Shown here piece by piece: positions 45,151 through 56,998 of a stretch of DNA of 64,000 nt. The DNA is from Euclidia mi (Eukaryota; Arthropoda; Insecta; Lepidoptera; Erebidae), in assembly GCA_944739405.2 (NCBI GenBank), contig OX123191.2:8784830-8848829 (forward strand), written 5' to 3'. The notes under the pieces were generated by a model, which worked only from the letters and a program-made list of their open reading frames with translations, was not told the DNA's origin and did not search any database. How positions within the stretch are numbered: position 1 is the first letter of the stretch; each line of letters begins with the position of its first letter. A program made the position numbers and the translations under genes.

Positions 45151-45282
45151 AGCACCGTTATCCGTCAAAGCAATTCAAAGTATGCCAAAATTAGTATGGG
45201 TATATTAGTTTATAAGAGCACCGTTATCCGTCAAAGCAGTTCAAAGTATGCCAAAATTAGTATGGGTATATTAGTTTATTAC
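45151..45282. repeat. Two tandem units of about 66 bp
   Basis: 'agcaccgttatccgtcaaag' and the following sequence up to 'gggtatattagtttat' occur twice in a row with one base difference. Present in both duplication copies. Confidence 0.9.
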
Positions 45283-46555
45283 TTACCTTAGTGAGTTTTG
45301 CACTATGTGCAAATAACATTTTTTAATTTTTTCTACGGGAAGGGCTCTTACTTCACTTTTAAAATAAGATCCATGTAAACTAATTTAATTTTTAAGCTTT
45401 AATTGCTATTTGACTTTTGAAGAGTATTTTTCATCCTCGACAAAAAATAGCTCACTTGGTAGAAAATAAAGTCGGTGCATCGCACGGCAGAGATCGTTAG
45501 CTAGATGGCAGCACTGCAACGTCGTTTAGTTGTTAGGTAACCTAGTTACTAGTTGTTGTTTCTAGACATTTTACTGACTAATGGTGAGGTTTATTGCACC
45601 TGTTGTAGATCTTTAAGTAATTAATTAGTAATGACACACATAAGCGTCACATTGTGATGTAAAAGAAAAAATTTTTTACTTGACTTGACCACGGCATGCT
45701 ATGCAGTCTCAGGTTTAAAGACAGCGCGTACCAATGACTTTTCGAAGATATGCCTGGATTAAATCGGTAATGTAGTTGTTTTGTTCTTCGTGTGAGTGTG
45801 TGGCCAACTCTAGTGACGGAGTTTTCAGACCACCACCCGAAGGCCTCCAACATGGCCTAACGATTCTTATCCTGAGACAAGAACCAGTACGTTCGTGCTT
45901 AATGAATTAGAGGAAACTTCTGGAATAGTGTACTATACGGATCTTGTGGCAAGTAGGACGAATTTCCGTGCGTTTAGGTGTTTCTGCCATATATATTACT
46001 GGAAACGGGTATAGTTCACAATTTAGGCCCCATTAATGCTCATGTCCGTGGTGCTTATCTTTTCTTATTATTATTGCTTTGTAATAACTTTTTTGCACGT
46101 AGTATCATGTTTTAAATAATTACTTACAGCTTACTCATAAGGTTGAGCTTCCCTGCTGGTGACGTATGCGCAACATGTCCCGCTCGCTCATACTATTGTA
46201 CTCATTATCGCGCTGTTTGCCTAGAGCGTGTAACTGACGCTTCTATTTGCTTCTCGCTTGCACTCGCATGTACTGCATTTCTATGTGTCTCGCTTCACTA
46301 CAAACTTGTTTCCACTTATTCATTGTTGCTTTGTAGCTCGACGAAATTATTAAAGCTTTACCCGCATTTATTAAATACTATACGTAGCTTAGCAAAGTTT
46401 ATTCGGCCTTGTGATTTGCATTATCGTATAAATATTCCTACATTACCGCGTTCATTATTGTTCGTATGTTTATGTTTACCTATTTTTAAACACTATTATG
46501 AACCTATCTATTGGCAATTCTATGACTATTATACAAGTTTTGAATATAATATAAA

Positions 46556-49471
46556 ATGATTGATAAAAATAAACACAATCTATGTGTTTTTTATCAAAAT
46601 GTTCGCGGACTACATACAAAAACACATACTTTTTATCGCCAAATGCTAATAAATTGTTACGATATAATTGTCTTAACAGAGACGTGGCTAACCGATAGCG
46701 TATACAACTCAGAGTTATTTGACAGCCGGTACGTCGTCTGGCGGCGGGATCGCGATTATCTATCGACTGGTCAATCAAAGGGTGGAGGCGTATTAATAGC
46801 AACGCGAAAGGAATTGTCAGTAACCTCTCAACCATTGTTTCATTCCACTGCCGAAGACCTTTGGGTGAACATACGACTAAAAAAACCAAACTCTCGCGAA
46901 TGGACTAATCTATATTTATGTGTTATTTACTTATGTAAGCAAAACCAAGGTCTATCTTTTTCGTCCCAACTAAACAATTTCCTTACTAGGCTGAATCAAA
47001 CTGTATTCAACCACTCGTCTAGCACTTTTTTGATCGTCGGAGACCTTAATATGAGTGGAATCGAATGGTTACCCTCTGAATCATCTCATACCATGTTACT
47101 TGTTCCGAGCAACTTCTCCTCAAGTGATGAATACTCCTTTGTTAATGAGCTGTGCACATTAGAATTAAAACAGTATAATAGAGTAACTAATTAATATGGT
47201 AAGATGCTAGATTTAGTCCTCTCAAATGACGTAGTTATGGTTAGTGAGTGTTTGGATCCCTTAGTCCCCATCGATCCCTATCATCCTGGGCTACTGATTA
47301 ATATAGATTTTGTTGCAACACCCATGCTGCGCCAGGCACCCCGAATCCGTTATTTGTATGATAAGGGCGACTTTGAGTCCATAAACAATGAACTCAAGAA
47401 AGTTGAGTGGGAACGTGAACTCACAAGCCTCAGTATGGACGATTCAGTAAAGTTCTTTAATGAAACAGTTTCGAACTTACAAAAATGTCATATACCACAA
47501 AAAATTTCACGCAATAAGGCCTACCCGTCTTGGTATAGTTCCTCCCTTATAAAATTAATTAAAGAAAAATATAGATATTTTAGAAAAATGAAAACATACA
47601 ACAACTTAGCCGATAAATTAACATATAAGTTACTTCGCGAAAAAGTTAAAACGATGGAAACTGATTGTTACCAAAACTATTTAAATTTAACTGAACAATC
47701 AATAAAAAATAACCCAAAACACTTTTGGACTTTTGTAAAAACTCGTTATAATACAAATGCAGTTCCCAGCTCGCTGACACATAATGATGAGATATTAACA
47801 ACCGGGGAGAGCATCTGCGAAGCTTTTTCTTCATATTTTCGATCTACTTTTATTAATTCGGCGCAAACTTCCTCTGTCTCCAGCCCCTGTACCAGTTCTG
47901 ATTCCGTTTCTGATATTTCTCATGTTGTGGTCAGAGTTGATGAAATCACTAATCTGCTTCGCAAATTAGACACAACTAAAGCTGCAGGTCCGGATCATAT
48001 ATCAGCCAAATTTTTAGTGCGTTGTGCCTCTTCCATCTCTCGGCCAATTTCAATTCTTTTTAAAAAATCCTTATCATCATGTATCGTTCCGAAAATATGG
48101 AAACAAGCTTTTATCACTCCTATCCACAAAAAGGGGCCTAAAACAGAAGTCACTAACTATCGACCGATATCGAAGCTATGCATAATAGCGAAAGTGTTCG
48201 AAAGGATAGTTCACAATCAAGTTTATGCTGCTCTTAAAAATTCGTTCAGTCCTTTTCAACACGGTTTTTTGAAAGGTCGGTCAACTGTTACAAATCTGGT
48301 ACTTTTTAACGACTTTATAACAGACGCGATGGACAAGGGTAAACAAGTTGATTGTGTGTACACTGACTACAGTAAAGCATTCGACCGCATTGACCATAAC
48401 CTACTAATTATGAAGCTTAGCAACATAGGAGTGCGCGGGGACTTACTCAGGTGGTTCTCCTCCTACATTGAGAACCGATCACAGGCAACAGTTCTGAGCA
48501 ACTACATCTCGAGCTGGGTTACTGTCCCCAGCGGTGTTCCACAAGGCTCTTTGGTCGGTCCGTTACTCTTCGTAGTGTATGTTAATGACATATATTCTTG
48601 CCTTGAATCATCGAAATTATTATGCTTTGCAGATGATATGAAAATCTACACCACTATATCATCACATGCAGACGTACTAGCTTTTCAATCAGACCTATAC
48701 CAACTAGAAAAGTATTGTAAAGACAATAAACTCGATCTTAATCCTAGTAAATGCTCAATAATAACGTACACCCGAAAGTGCTCAACAATTGCAGCAAATT
48801 ACACATTGGGAGGTCAAACATCATCTAGATCATACTCTGTCCGAGATCTTGGCGTGCTTCACGATTCTAAATTATTGTTTGATGCAGAGATTGAAGCACT
48901 AGTCAAAAAAGCTTCCAAAGCCCTGGGGTTTGTGATGAGAATGTCTAAATGTTTTACTGAAGCGAAGACACTCAACATTTTGTACTGTACCTATGTCCGC
49001 AGCCATCTTGAGTATGCGTCGCAGGTCTGGAGCCCTTGCTATTGTAAATACGTAGACCGTATTGAGATGATCCAGAGGCGCTTTATTAAATATCTATGCT
49101 ACCATAAAAAAATACCATATGATTCCAGCAACTATCTTTACCTTTGTAAAAAATTCCACATATTGCCTTTAAAAAACCGTCGCGAGATCGCTGACTGTGT
49201 TCTGTTAATGAAGATAATGACCAATGAAATTGATTGTTCACATTTACTATCAAAATTTTCATTAAATGTCCCACCAAAATTCACAAGGTTTAATTCACCA
49301 ATAAGTGTACCATCTGCATCTACTAACTACAGACAAAACTCGTATGTCGTGAGAGTGAGCCGTAATTTTAATAAATTATGCAAGGAGCACGATTTTGATG
49401 TTTTTACCACCAAAGTATCGTTAGCAAGGGGAAACTTAAGCCTTAAATTCTTTAATCCAAAGATGGATTAA
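46556..49471 (+). pseudogene. LINE ORF2 (endonuclease-reverse transcriptase) with a single nonsense codon
   Basis: 972 codons from ATG 46556 to the stop at 49471, interrupted only by TAA at 47192-47194 (codon 213). The frame on both sides is the same. Endonuclease: CVFYQNVRGLHTK, IIVLTETWL (Glu), FLIVGDLN (Asp, Asn), then the stop, then KMLDLVLSN and PYHPGL. Reverse transcriptase: KKGPKTEVTNYRPISKL, PFQHGFLKGRSTVTNL, DCVYTDYSKAFDRIDHNLL, SGVPQGSLVGPLLFVVYV and catalytic LLCFADDMKIY, then the usual C-terminal SHLEYASQVWSP region. The protein would nick target DNA and prime reverse transcription. A TAA that fits a one-base change from CAA (Gln) is shared by both duplication copies, so it predates the duplication. 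Confidence 0.9.
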
Positions 49472-49728
49472 ATGTTTCAGTAATATGCTGAATAGAATAG
49501 ACCGTATTATAGTGCTATTTTTTTCGGCCTTTGTGTACAAACCAATTATCTATAATATATTATAACTATAGTTCTTTCTTTCTTCCGAGACTGTCCACAC
49601 ACTTTACTTTTTATATTGTCTTCTAGAAGTGAAAACTTGTAATTGGCTGTCTAGTTAATATAATGATCACTGTTATGTTATCTTAGCTGTAAGTTTTCCA
49701 TGAACATAAATAAATAAATAAATAAATT
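46556..49728 (+). mobile_element. Jockey-type LINE (duplication copy 1)
   Basis: A long ORF2 (46556-49471) is followed by a short 3' UTR and an (AATA)n tail at about 49708-49728. The 5' limit is unclear; the 400 bp upstream form an open frame without an internal Met and may be the LINE's 5' region. Apart from one stop codon the element looks intact. Confidence 0.82.
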
Positions 49729-49739
49729 ATATCTCTTCG

Positions 49740-50513
49740 TTGCTTGTCTCCCGCTTTGTTAAGGAGGGAAGTGGATTGTTTATTTTCCAACTCCTCCAAT
49801 TCGTTTTCAATCTTCGCAAGTATGACCATGTGTCTGCTTACCGTTCCCAATTGAAATGGCTTCCTATCCGTCATCGTCGCAGTTTGCGTGCTCTCACTAC
49901 CCTTTTTTCCATTCTTATGTCTCCTTCATCCCCAAATTATTTAACTTGTCATTTTCAATATCTGTGTTCCAACCATGACCGCAGTTTGCGATCGTCTAAT
50001 AATCTTCTTCTTACTATCCCTTCTCATAACACATCTGTTATTCACTCTTCCTTTCTCATTCAGTCCATTCTCCTCTGGAATGCCCTCCCTCTAGAAATCA
50101 GGACGTGCAAAACGAAGTACAAATTTAAGGCTAAGGTAAAGGAGCTCTTGTTGGCAAGACCAGCGGATGTGTCATAGGATCTGTATCTTCATTTCGTTTT
50201 GTATTATGTATGGCTTTACGTATTCTTCCTTTAGTTCTTATATGTATATATTATTTATTTCATATATATCGTATTTAGGTAGTATAATTATATGTTTATA
50301 TATTTATGTAAGTATATATGTATGTATATTGTATGCATGTATATTTATTTAAGAATTATATTATATTATTATAGCTATCTTATAATATTAAAGTAAGTAT
50401 TTAATACACGTTTCTCAGCACCGCTCAAAGGTAGACTGGCGGATAATGCCCAAGGCATTAAGTCAACCTGTACACAGTTTAGTGTATAAATTAAAAAAAT
50501 AAATAAATAAATA
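49740..50513 (+). mobile_element. 5'-truncated LINE, ORF2 C-terminus and 3' UTR
   Basis: The frame from about 49790 to 50177 reads FNLRKYDHVSAYRSQLKWLP, RRSLRAL and LLWNALPLEIR, a LINE ORF2 C-terminal region closely related to the minus-strand copy at 53838-54629. The 3' UTR ('accgctcaaaggtagactgg') ends in an (AATA)n tail at about 50492-50513. No reverse transcriptase core remains. Confidence 0.75.
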
Positions 50514-51146
50514 ATATACTTCTGATTAAGTTCGTTGCGGGTTCCAAGACAGTTGAACTTTCCCCGGGACTTCACGAGTGTCAAAACTCGTTGTCATCAA
50601 TGGTCTCTGCTGCTGAACCTGGCTACACAGGTGACACAGTAGTGGGACTGAGGGTGGGATTAGTCCCATAAAAAAATACCAGTACTGACAGCTTTATGTG
50701 CCCTCCGAAGCACGGTAGCGCTCAGATGTAAATGTCCACCCATCCCGGGGGCGACTTGTGCAAGCGTTGCTTAACTTTGCCGATCTGTTACGAATGACAA
50801 GCTAAGTCTCGCTATGAGCGTTACAAAAGCGCTACAAATCGGTAATAATCGTTTGTTAGGCGGTGAGATGATCTATCTTGAGGAAACCTGTATGTCGGCG
50901 AGTTCGAGAAGAGGCCCCACAAACAAAGAAAAGTAAGAAAACTTCTGACTTTTTATTATTTATCCCACCTAGCAGTTGGATAATTGATAAACCAGGCTAA
51001 TGATGATTATGGTATTCGATAAACAACTTTTGAGCTACTAATCACGTTTATGTATGAACAATCCTCATCCGCGGCGCACTCACGATGATAACTGAAGAAA
51101 AAGAGATACCTTCGGCGAAAGCTAGGCAGAATTTTACTACTTTGAC
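50514..51146. other. Unassigned, repeat-like, no gene
   Basis: Moderately GC-rich block (50515-50935) of likely repetitive origin without an ORF, then AT-rich sequence. The part up to 50968 recurs at the end of the window. Confidence 0.4.
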
Positions 51147-51365
51147 GGCCTCCGTGGTCCAGTATGCATCTGCTGATCTGGTCCTGGGTTCGACACACGG
51201 GTCGGGCAAAAGTAATACTGAGATTTACCGAATTCTTAGTAGTAGCACGGAGTCTGGCAATGTGCTCGATAACAGCAATAGGCTCGCCCCCGTATTACGT
51301 AGGACCTAAAAAATTCATAAGGCAAAATATGGGTTTAATCTGCCTACCCCTTCGAGGATACAGGC
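51147..51365 (+). repeat. tRNA-derived SINE (family B)
   Basis: 'ggcctccgtggtccagtatg' head, B box 'gggttcgacacac', body 'gtattacgtaggacct', end 'ctgcctaccccttcgaggat'. Plus-strand copy of the 12605-12838 family. Confidence 0.68.
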
Positions 51366-51397
51366 CTGAAGATATAAAAAGAAAGAAAAACATACTT

Positions 51398-51483
51398 TGA
51401 AAAGTCAGTGGTGCGCGCCGTGGGTTCAAACGAGATATCGTCTGCATGGCCGTCTGTTGGTATCTCCACAAGGCTATGGCTTC
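51398..51483 (-). repeat. SINE fragment (family A head)
   Basis: The complement gives 'ccttgtggagataccaacag', then a B-box-like region and 'gcgcgcaccactgacttttc'. Only the tRNA-like head is present. Confidence 0.62.
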
Positions 51484-51866
51484 ATGTCGCCATGGTAGCA
51501 GCGAGTATATCTAAGGGGATTGACATTTGAAAGGTAATATAAACGACTATTTGATGTGAAAGTCGAGGTCATCTGAATGTGATATCACGTGACAATGCCG
51601 TGCTTACCAGTGTTTCGTTGTTACGATATTGATTATGAAGTAACAGTTTACCTACTATTCTATGTAAAGATTTTTAAACTAACTTAATTGAGAAATTATA
51701 TGGACATTGTTAACTGTCATTCGCTTTGTTCGCGAACTTGTATAAATGTCAGTGTAGGCTGTCATAAAAATATTTGTCTCTTGTTACATGTTCTCGTTAT
51801 TGAGTACTTATAGTACAAGCTCTGCTTATTTTGGGACTAGTAGGTGATGTGAATATGTAGTATAAT

Positions 51867-52191
51867 CATCCTCTTAGCTTTATCCCAGTTTCAGCCTGAG
51901 GTCCGCTTACTAGTCTAACGGGATTTGGCTGAATATTAGCTTGCCACAGAGCGACTGCCTCTCTGACCTCCGCAACCCGAAGGGGTAGCGATATTCCATA
52001 GTTTAGACTAGTGTCAGTTTTATTAAGAGGTACTGACGCCCTATAACAACTGCCAAAGATCTTCATGACAACCGGGACCGACGACTTAACGTGCTCTCCG
52101 AGGCACGGGACAAGCGATAATTCACAATTTACTACGCACTTAACTCCGAAAAGCGATTGGTGCGCGCCGTGGATTCGAATCCGATCTCCTC
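51867..52191 (-). repeat. tRNA-derived SINE (family A) with 17-bp target duplication
   Basis: Flanked by identical 17-bp sequences at 51850-51866 and 52192-52208 (tgaatatgtagtataat). It contains the SINE body in reverse orientation, but the tRNA-like head is cut short after the B box, so this copy was 5'-truncated at insertion. Confidence 0.8.
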
Positions 52192-52208
52192 TGAATATGT
52201 AGTATAAT

Positions 52209-53026
52209 ATTATATGTATTTTTATTATATTCGAGCCTTACAATATCGCTGGTCCTGTGGGTAGAATTAGTAGGACGGCAGTTCGTATAAAGGCGACTAT
52301 GCTGTCAAATTTCGGCAGACTGGAAAGCGGACCGCGCGTTTCAAGGCGAAAATCCTGGACCGCAACTAGAACAACGCTAAGATGACAAAGCAAGGTTATT
52401 TAGTATTCGGGCATCAATCTCTTAGTAATAATACAAATTTAAACTCTTAATGTACTGAAATATTTATGAGTGTATTGTCAAAACAATTTCTTTCAACAAA
52501 GAATAAACAGTTTTCAATCTGTAGCTTTCAGAATTTTGATAGTTTCTTATAATGTGCTTGTAATTCCAATGTTATTCGAAGATATTCGTTTTCTTTTAAT
52601 CTTTAGTACTCATTGATGTTTTAAAATAGAAAAGAATAAAAGCTTCATAGAAATGAAATTGGATTATAGATATATAAATACCGTGTATTATTTTTTTAGA
52701 GTTGGAGTTACGTGTGATGAAAAGGCAGGAGCACTAAAGTAAATTGCCTGACTTAAAATGGAGACCAATTAAACTACCAAACATCTCAATAGCAGCAACT
52801 ATACCTATTATATTATAACAATACTAGTCTGCGCCCGCCGCTCCTGAATGTATCGGTACATTCAACATAACATAACATAATTTCATTATTTATTTCCGAA
52901 GGGGTAGTCAGAGGTGTATTACAGACCTGCGCTTCTCCACTAACAAAAAAAATGTCAAGGTCGGAAGTCAAGCCTATTGCCAACTACCGGGCGACATATT
53001 ACTAAGCGAGCGATAATTAACATTAT
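52209..53026. other. No gene recognised
   Basis: AT-rich. A piece at 52250-52385 ends like a family A SINE ('cggaccgcg...aacgctaagatga') but is too decayed to define. Confidence 0.4.
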
Positions 53027-53150
53027 CGGCGATAGCCCAGTGGTGTAGGTAACGGACTGCCGAGACGATGGTCTCGGGTTTGAGGCACCCCGGGCACATA
53101 CTTCTGACTTTTCAAAGTTATGTGTGTATTAAAAATGTTAATTATCGATA
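53027..53150 (+). repeat. tRNA-derived SINE, family A variant
   Basis: 'cggcgatagcccagtggtgt' head with 'ggtctcgggtttgag' in the B-box position, then 'cttctgacttttcaaagtta' and 'gtgtattaaaaatgttaatt'. Same variant as 53394-53505. Confidence 0.65.
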
Positions 53151-53393
53151 CATTCAAGATCATACCTACAAAATATGTATTTATATAATACATAAGCTCC
53201 ATAAATAATATGTCAAATGTATATCTCCAATCTCTAAGCCCATGGATAGATCGAATATTGAAACCGACCGTTAGTTAATAACTAATCTATCAATAATAAT
53301 ATTCTATAATATTATTCTGCCACATACACACAACACCATCTAGTCCCAGACTAAGCAGAACTTGTACTATGGGATAATGGAGAAACGAACATG

Positions 53394-53505
53394 AGCGGCG
53401 ATAGCCCAGTGGTGTACGTAACGGACTGCCGAGACGATGGTCTCGGGTTCAATCCCCAGTTACCCCGGGCACACACCTCTGACTTTTCGAAGTTATTGAT
53501 TGATT
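53394..53505 (+). repeat. tRNA-derived SINE, family A variant
   Basis: 'gcggcgatagcccagtggtg' head and B box 'gggttcaatcccc'. The body is cut at 'cttttcgaagttatt', where the minus-strand LINE tail begins, so the LINE inserted into it. Confidence 0.65.
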
Positions 53506-53506
53506 G

Positions 53507-54629
53507 ATTGATTATTCTTTATTGTACACCTTACAAAAAGTTACATTATAGAACAAAATATATACAAAACACAAACAGAATGTACAAATGGCGGCCTTAT
53601 CGCTAAAAGCAATCTCTGCCAGGCAACCTTAGGATGGACAGATGGTAAATAAGTTTAGTGCGATAAATGGTGTAGTTTAAAGACAACCAGAATGGTATAC
53701 AAGTAGTTCATAGATATACAGAAACATATATACATACACACATACATATACCTACATATACATACACGACATACACATATAAATATATATAATATAAAAA
53801 TAATATATAATACATACTATAACTATAATGAAAGATGTTATATGGATGAAAGATAGTGCGATTTCAACAAACCTTTAAATATACTAGGTGATTTTGCTCT
53901 ACGAATATCTAGAGGCAATGCATTCCACAGGCGCACAGCTTGTACAGTAAAAGATTTGTCAAAATAATTAGTGGAATGCATTGGCATCTCCAGCCTCAAG
54001 TCCACAGACGACCTCAAGGACCTTGAATGTGTGTCATGAAGGAACTTAAAACGTTCTTTAAGATATGGGGGACTATTGGGATTAAACAGGATATTATACA
54101 GTAATGTAAGAATATGAGTATTTCTGCGAAGGCGAATCGGAAGCCACTTGAGCCTGTTGCGGAATTCTGAAATATGATCATATTTGCGTAAACCAAATAT
54201 AAAACGTATGCAGAAATTTTGGAGACGCTCAAGTTTGTTCAGTTGCTCCTCTGTGGGGTCAAGATAGCTGACATCAGCGTAGTCAAGGATCGGCAGAAGC
54301 AAAGATTGTGCAAGTGCAATTTTAGTTGCAGTTGGAAGGAAATTGCGTAATTTTCGTATTGATGCGGCTGAAGCAAACAGTTTTCGACTTGTTTCTTGTA
54401 TCTGAAGTCGCCAAGACATTGTTTCATCTATATGGACACCCAAATTTTTAACGGTTTTCCTAAATGATAGGTCTTTGCCATTAAAACTGATTCGTGGTAG
54501 ATCAGACCAGACAATTTTAGCCAACATTGTTGGGCTGCCAATAACAATCAGTTGGGTTTTTTCAGGGTTCACTACGATTCCATACTTCTGAGTCCATTCG
54601 CAGATCCGCTCGAGGTCCGAGTTATTAAA
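53507..54629 (-). mobile_element. 5'-truncated LINE with (AATC)n tail
   Basis: On the minus strand the ORF2 C-terminal region starts abruptly at about 54629, runs to a stop at 53838 and is followed by a 3' UTR ending in a (TCAA)n/(AATC)n tail at about 53507-53523. AGTTATT lies at both edges (about 53500-53506 and 54629-54635), a likely target duplication, so the copy was truncated on insertion. Confidence 0.75.
53838..54629 (-). pseudogene. LINE ORF2 C-terminal fragment
   Basis: An open frame of about 264 codons with no proper start, as expected for a truncated insertion: ERICEWTQKYGIVVNPEKTQ, VKNLGVHIDETMSW, LLLPILDYADVSY, RLQNFCIRFIFGLRKYDHIS, VRLWNALPLDIRRAKS, to the stop at 53838. This is the region after the reverse transcriptase catalytic site; FADD itself is absent. 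The frame is undamaged, so the insertion is fairly young. Related to the fragment at 49790-50177. Confidence 0.8.
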
Positions 54630-54635
54630 GTATAT

Positions 54636-56276
54636 AAATTATTGATTTATGTATAAGTACCCACATTAGTTATTTAAGTATTGAAATTATTTATTAATTT
54701 GTGTGTAAACAGCCACTTTAGTTATTTAATGAGGTATAAATATTATTTATTTGATTCATATGTAAATAGGCACTTATTTATTCAACAAAAGAAGTTATTG
54801 ATTCAATTTATGTGCAAATACCCACTTTAGTTAAAGTTAGTTTCAATTCAATTAAGTTTGATAAATTCAGTTAGATATAATAACATTTGCGTTAACACAA
54901 GAACACAATATAACCACTACTTAAACTGGTCTAGTAAAACCAGATGCATAGCATTTAGTAAAAAGGAAACAAGTTACATATTGACAATTAAGTAGTTTTC
55001 CGGCCGTCAGCGGCTTAATTTTACCATTTATTTATCATTACATGTTTTATATATTTCAATAGAAACCAGACATTGAAAGAACAATCCTAGCGACACAAAA
55101 CATTACAAAAAGAACATAATTCAATAATTGCGACGCAGGAATTTTATGTTTGAGTTCACAATGAACAGTAAATGCATAAATAGATGCATTCTCAAATAAC
55201 ATACCGACAGGCAGCAACAAGAAGATAGAATCGAAGACCAAAAACAACGATTGTAGCATAATAAACATTTGACAAAACGAACAACTAATAATTCTACGAT
55301 GATATTCGTATTTCTATACCAAATAGACAATAATTACATTCGTTCATTATTGTTAGTGAGCAACCTGCATGTGACACGTGTACATTTTATTAATAAATGA
55401 ACGCGGAATTCTAGCTAGATACCTAGTATATAATACGCTAGCATCTTAGGTACGTTCATTCTCAGCCAGTCCAACTATGTTAGGTACACGTGGTATAATA
55501 AAGATGCAACTTTCTTAGTAAGAAAGAAAATAATAGTTAATATTAAAAGATAATCGCCGTAGTAGGCGGTAAAAGTATTAAATAATACCGACTATATAGA
55601 AATATATCGCCGTACAAAATCACTAGCAGAAGGTTATAGTAGAAAATAGAAAGAAATGAAAAAGAGAAGGGTGTGAATTCGTTCCATAAGTCAGCCAAAG
55701 CAGATTATTAGCAATAATTACCAGTAGCACTTAATTACCTTAGTGGCATTTTAAAAAAGCTAATCGCAAAGCATACGATCAAGGTGACCTTAGCACGTCG
55801 TTAGTGGACGTGAGGTCATAAATCGCAATACAAAGAATGCAATCAAGGAATGTGACCACAGCGCGTCATTTAGTTGACACGTGGTCGCAAGCAAAACGAT
55901 TATAATTTGTTACTTATGCGGTTGATACAAAATTAATTATAAGAAATAGCGGCAAATGGCGGCAACAGAAATAGTTATAATATAAAAATGCTTACCATGC
56001 GTAGTAAGACAAAATTTGTCTGTTGTGACCGGCTCAACACAAAACCGACCTTCCGAGCACAACAGAACAAAAAGAGAAAATGTCTATTGTGGCCGGCATA
56101 ACACCACCGACTTTCCGTCCACAATAAAACAAGCAAAGAGAAACAATAAATGCCACTAAAATAATTACACACTGCTTTGGAACGATTTCACACATACACA
56201 AAAAATAAAAATAAAAAGACTCACCGGCAGCGGATTCTCAACAAAACCCTACCTATAATATTCCCGTGGGCGCCAC
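54636..56276 (-). mobile_element. Internal region of a non-coding LTR element, with PBS
   Basis: It abuts the LTR at 56277. Immediately inside is GTGGCGCCCACGGG on the minus strand, a primer-binding site one base from the LTR end. No gag or pol frame can be found. There are diverged tandem units: about 65 bp at 54638-54830 ('ttattgatttatgt', 'acccactttagtt'), a pair at 55766-55895, and a pair of about 64 bp at 56019-56147 (tctgttgtgaccgg / tctattgtggccgg). The opposite LTR is not visible in the window. Confidence 0.62.
56264..56275 (-). other. Primer-binding site of second LTR family
   Basis: TGGCGCCCACGG on the minus strand, separated from the LTR by one base. It shares TGGCGCCCA with the site at 7655-7666. 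Confidence 0.65.
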
Positions 56277-56675
56277 TGTAACGTAAAAAAGACCTTTCGG
56301 GTGTCTACTGTTACGATATCCCTACTAGGGCGTGTCTAAATGAGAAACGTGGTTAAATGTTACAATAAAAATTGATTGATTTGCCAATTAATTTTTGACA
56401 TCATTTAGCAAGCGTTACCTTAATGAAAAAAATTACTATTTATTTGATATTAAGAAAAGTTTACACAGGGTCGCGTGGTTCGGCGAGGGGTGGGTTGATG
56501 TGGAGAATCCTGCTGCCGGTTGTCCAGGAGATGTTGGTGACTTAACTCGTCTGTAGCCGCCGCAAGAGGGAGCGCGAAACCAACGCGTCCGCTTTTATAG
56601 AGGCTCGCAGTGCGGTGGGGCGGAGGTGCAAGCGGCCGAGAGGTGGTGTCCTCTCGACGTCACAGCGACGTCACA
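56277..56675 (-). repeat. LTR (copy 2), joined to internal region
   Basis: Matches 43245-43643 with three substitutions, at 56378, 56380 and 56444, all in the internal-region half. Followed by ACCT (56676-56679) as in copy 1, but preceded by CCAC rather than ACCT. Confidence 0.85.
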
Positions 56676-56998
56676 ACCTTCTAGGTCAATTAATATACCT
56701 ATTCGTTTATAATAGCCTCCTCATCGATTGTTGCGTCATCAAAAATATGAAAAATGAGCATATTTTCCATATTTCGTTATATATACCATGCCCAAAATCC
56801 AACCAAATGTATCTCAACATCAACTTAACAGTCAAATAAGCGGTTATCTAACCGAGGATCGGACTGTTAAATTTATTCCTTAGTTTGGTGAGTTATTCGA
56901 CGAATAAATCCTATCTGACCATTGAAAAACGAAATATTACGCTATCCTTAGAATAAATACTATCTGGTTGTTTAACTGAGGATTGAAAAATCGGCCCT
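56676..56998. mobile_element. Right-hand part of the TIR element (copy 2)
   Basis: Corresponds to 43644-43966, ending in the inverted repeat 'gaggattgaaaaatcggccc'. The left end is missing in this copy. Confidence 0.8.

Larger units (their letters stand above)
43967..46142. other. Intergenic part of duplication copy 1
   Basis: No gene. A GC-rich patch with inverted repeats ('gcgtaggcg' against 'cgcctacgc') lies at 44075-44140. A degenerate family A SINE piece ('gcgtaccaatgacttttcga') lies at about 45690-45770. Other small frames look like chance. Confidence 0.45.
43245..50968. repeat. Large near-identical duplication, copy 1
   Basis: Matches 56277-64000 at a constant offset of 13,032 for at least 7.7 kb; the second copy runs off the window. 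Differences noticed: 43346, 43348 and 43412 (all in the LTR), 46778 (A/G, Lys to Arg in the LINE frame) and one at about 47097 (T/C, Leu to Ser). I did not compare every base. Confidence 0.93.

Noticed and set aside
46476..46889. 137-codon minus-strand frame (and its duplicate at 59508-59921).
   Set aside because: Antisense to the LINE endonuclease domain.
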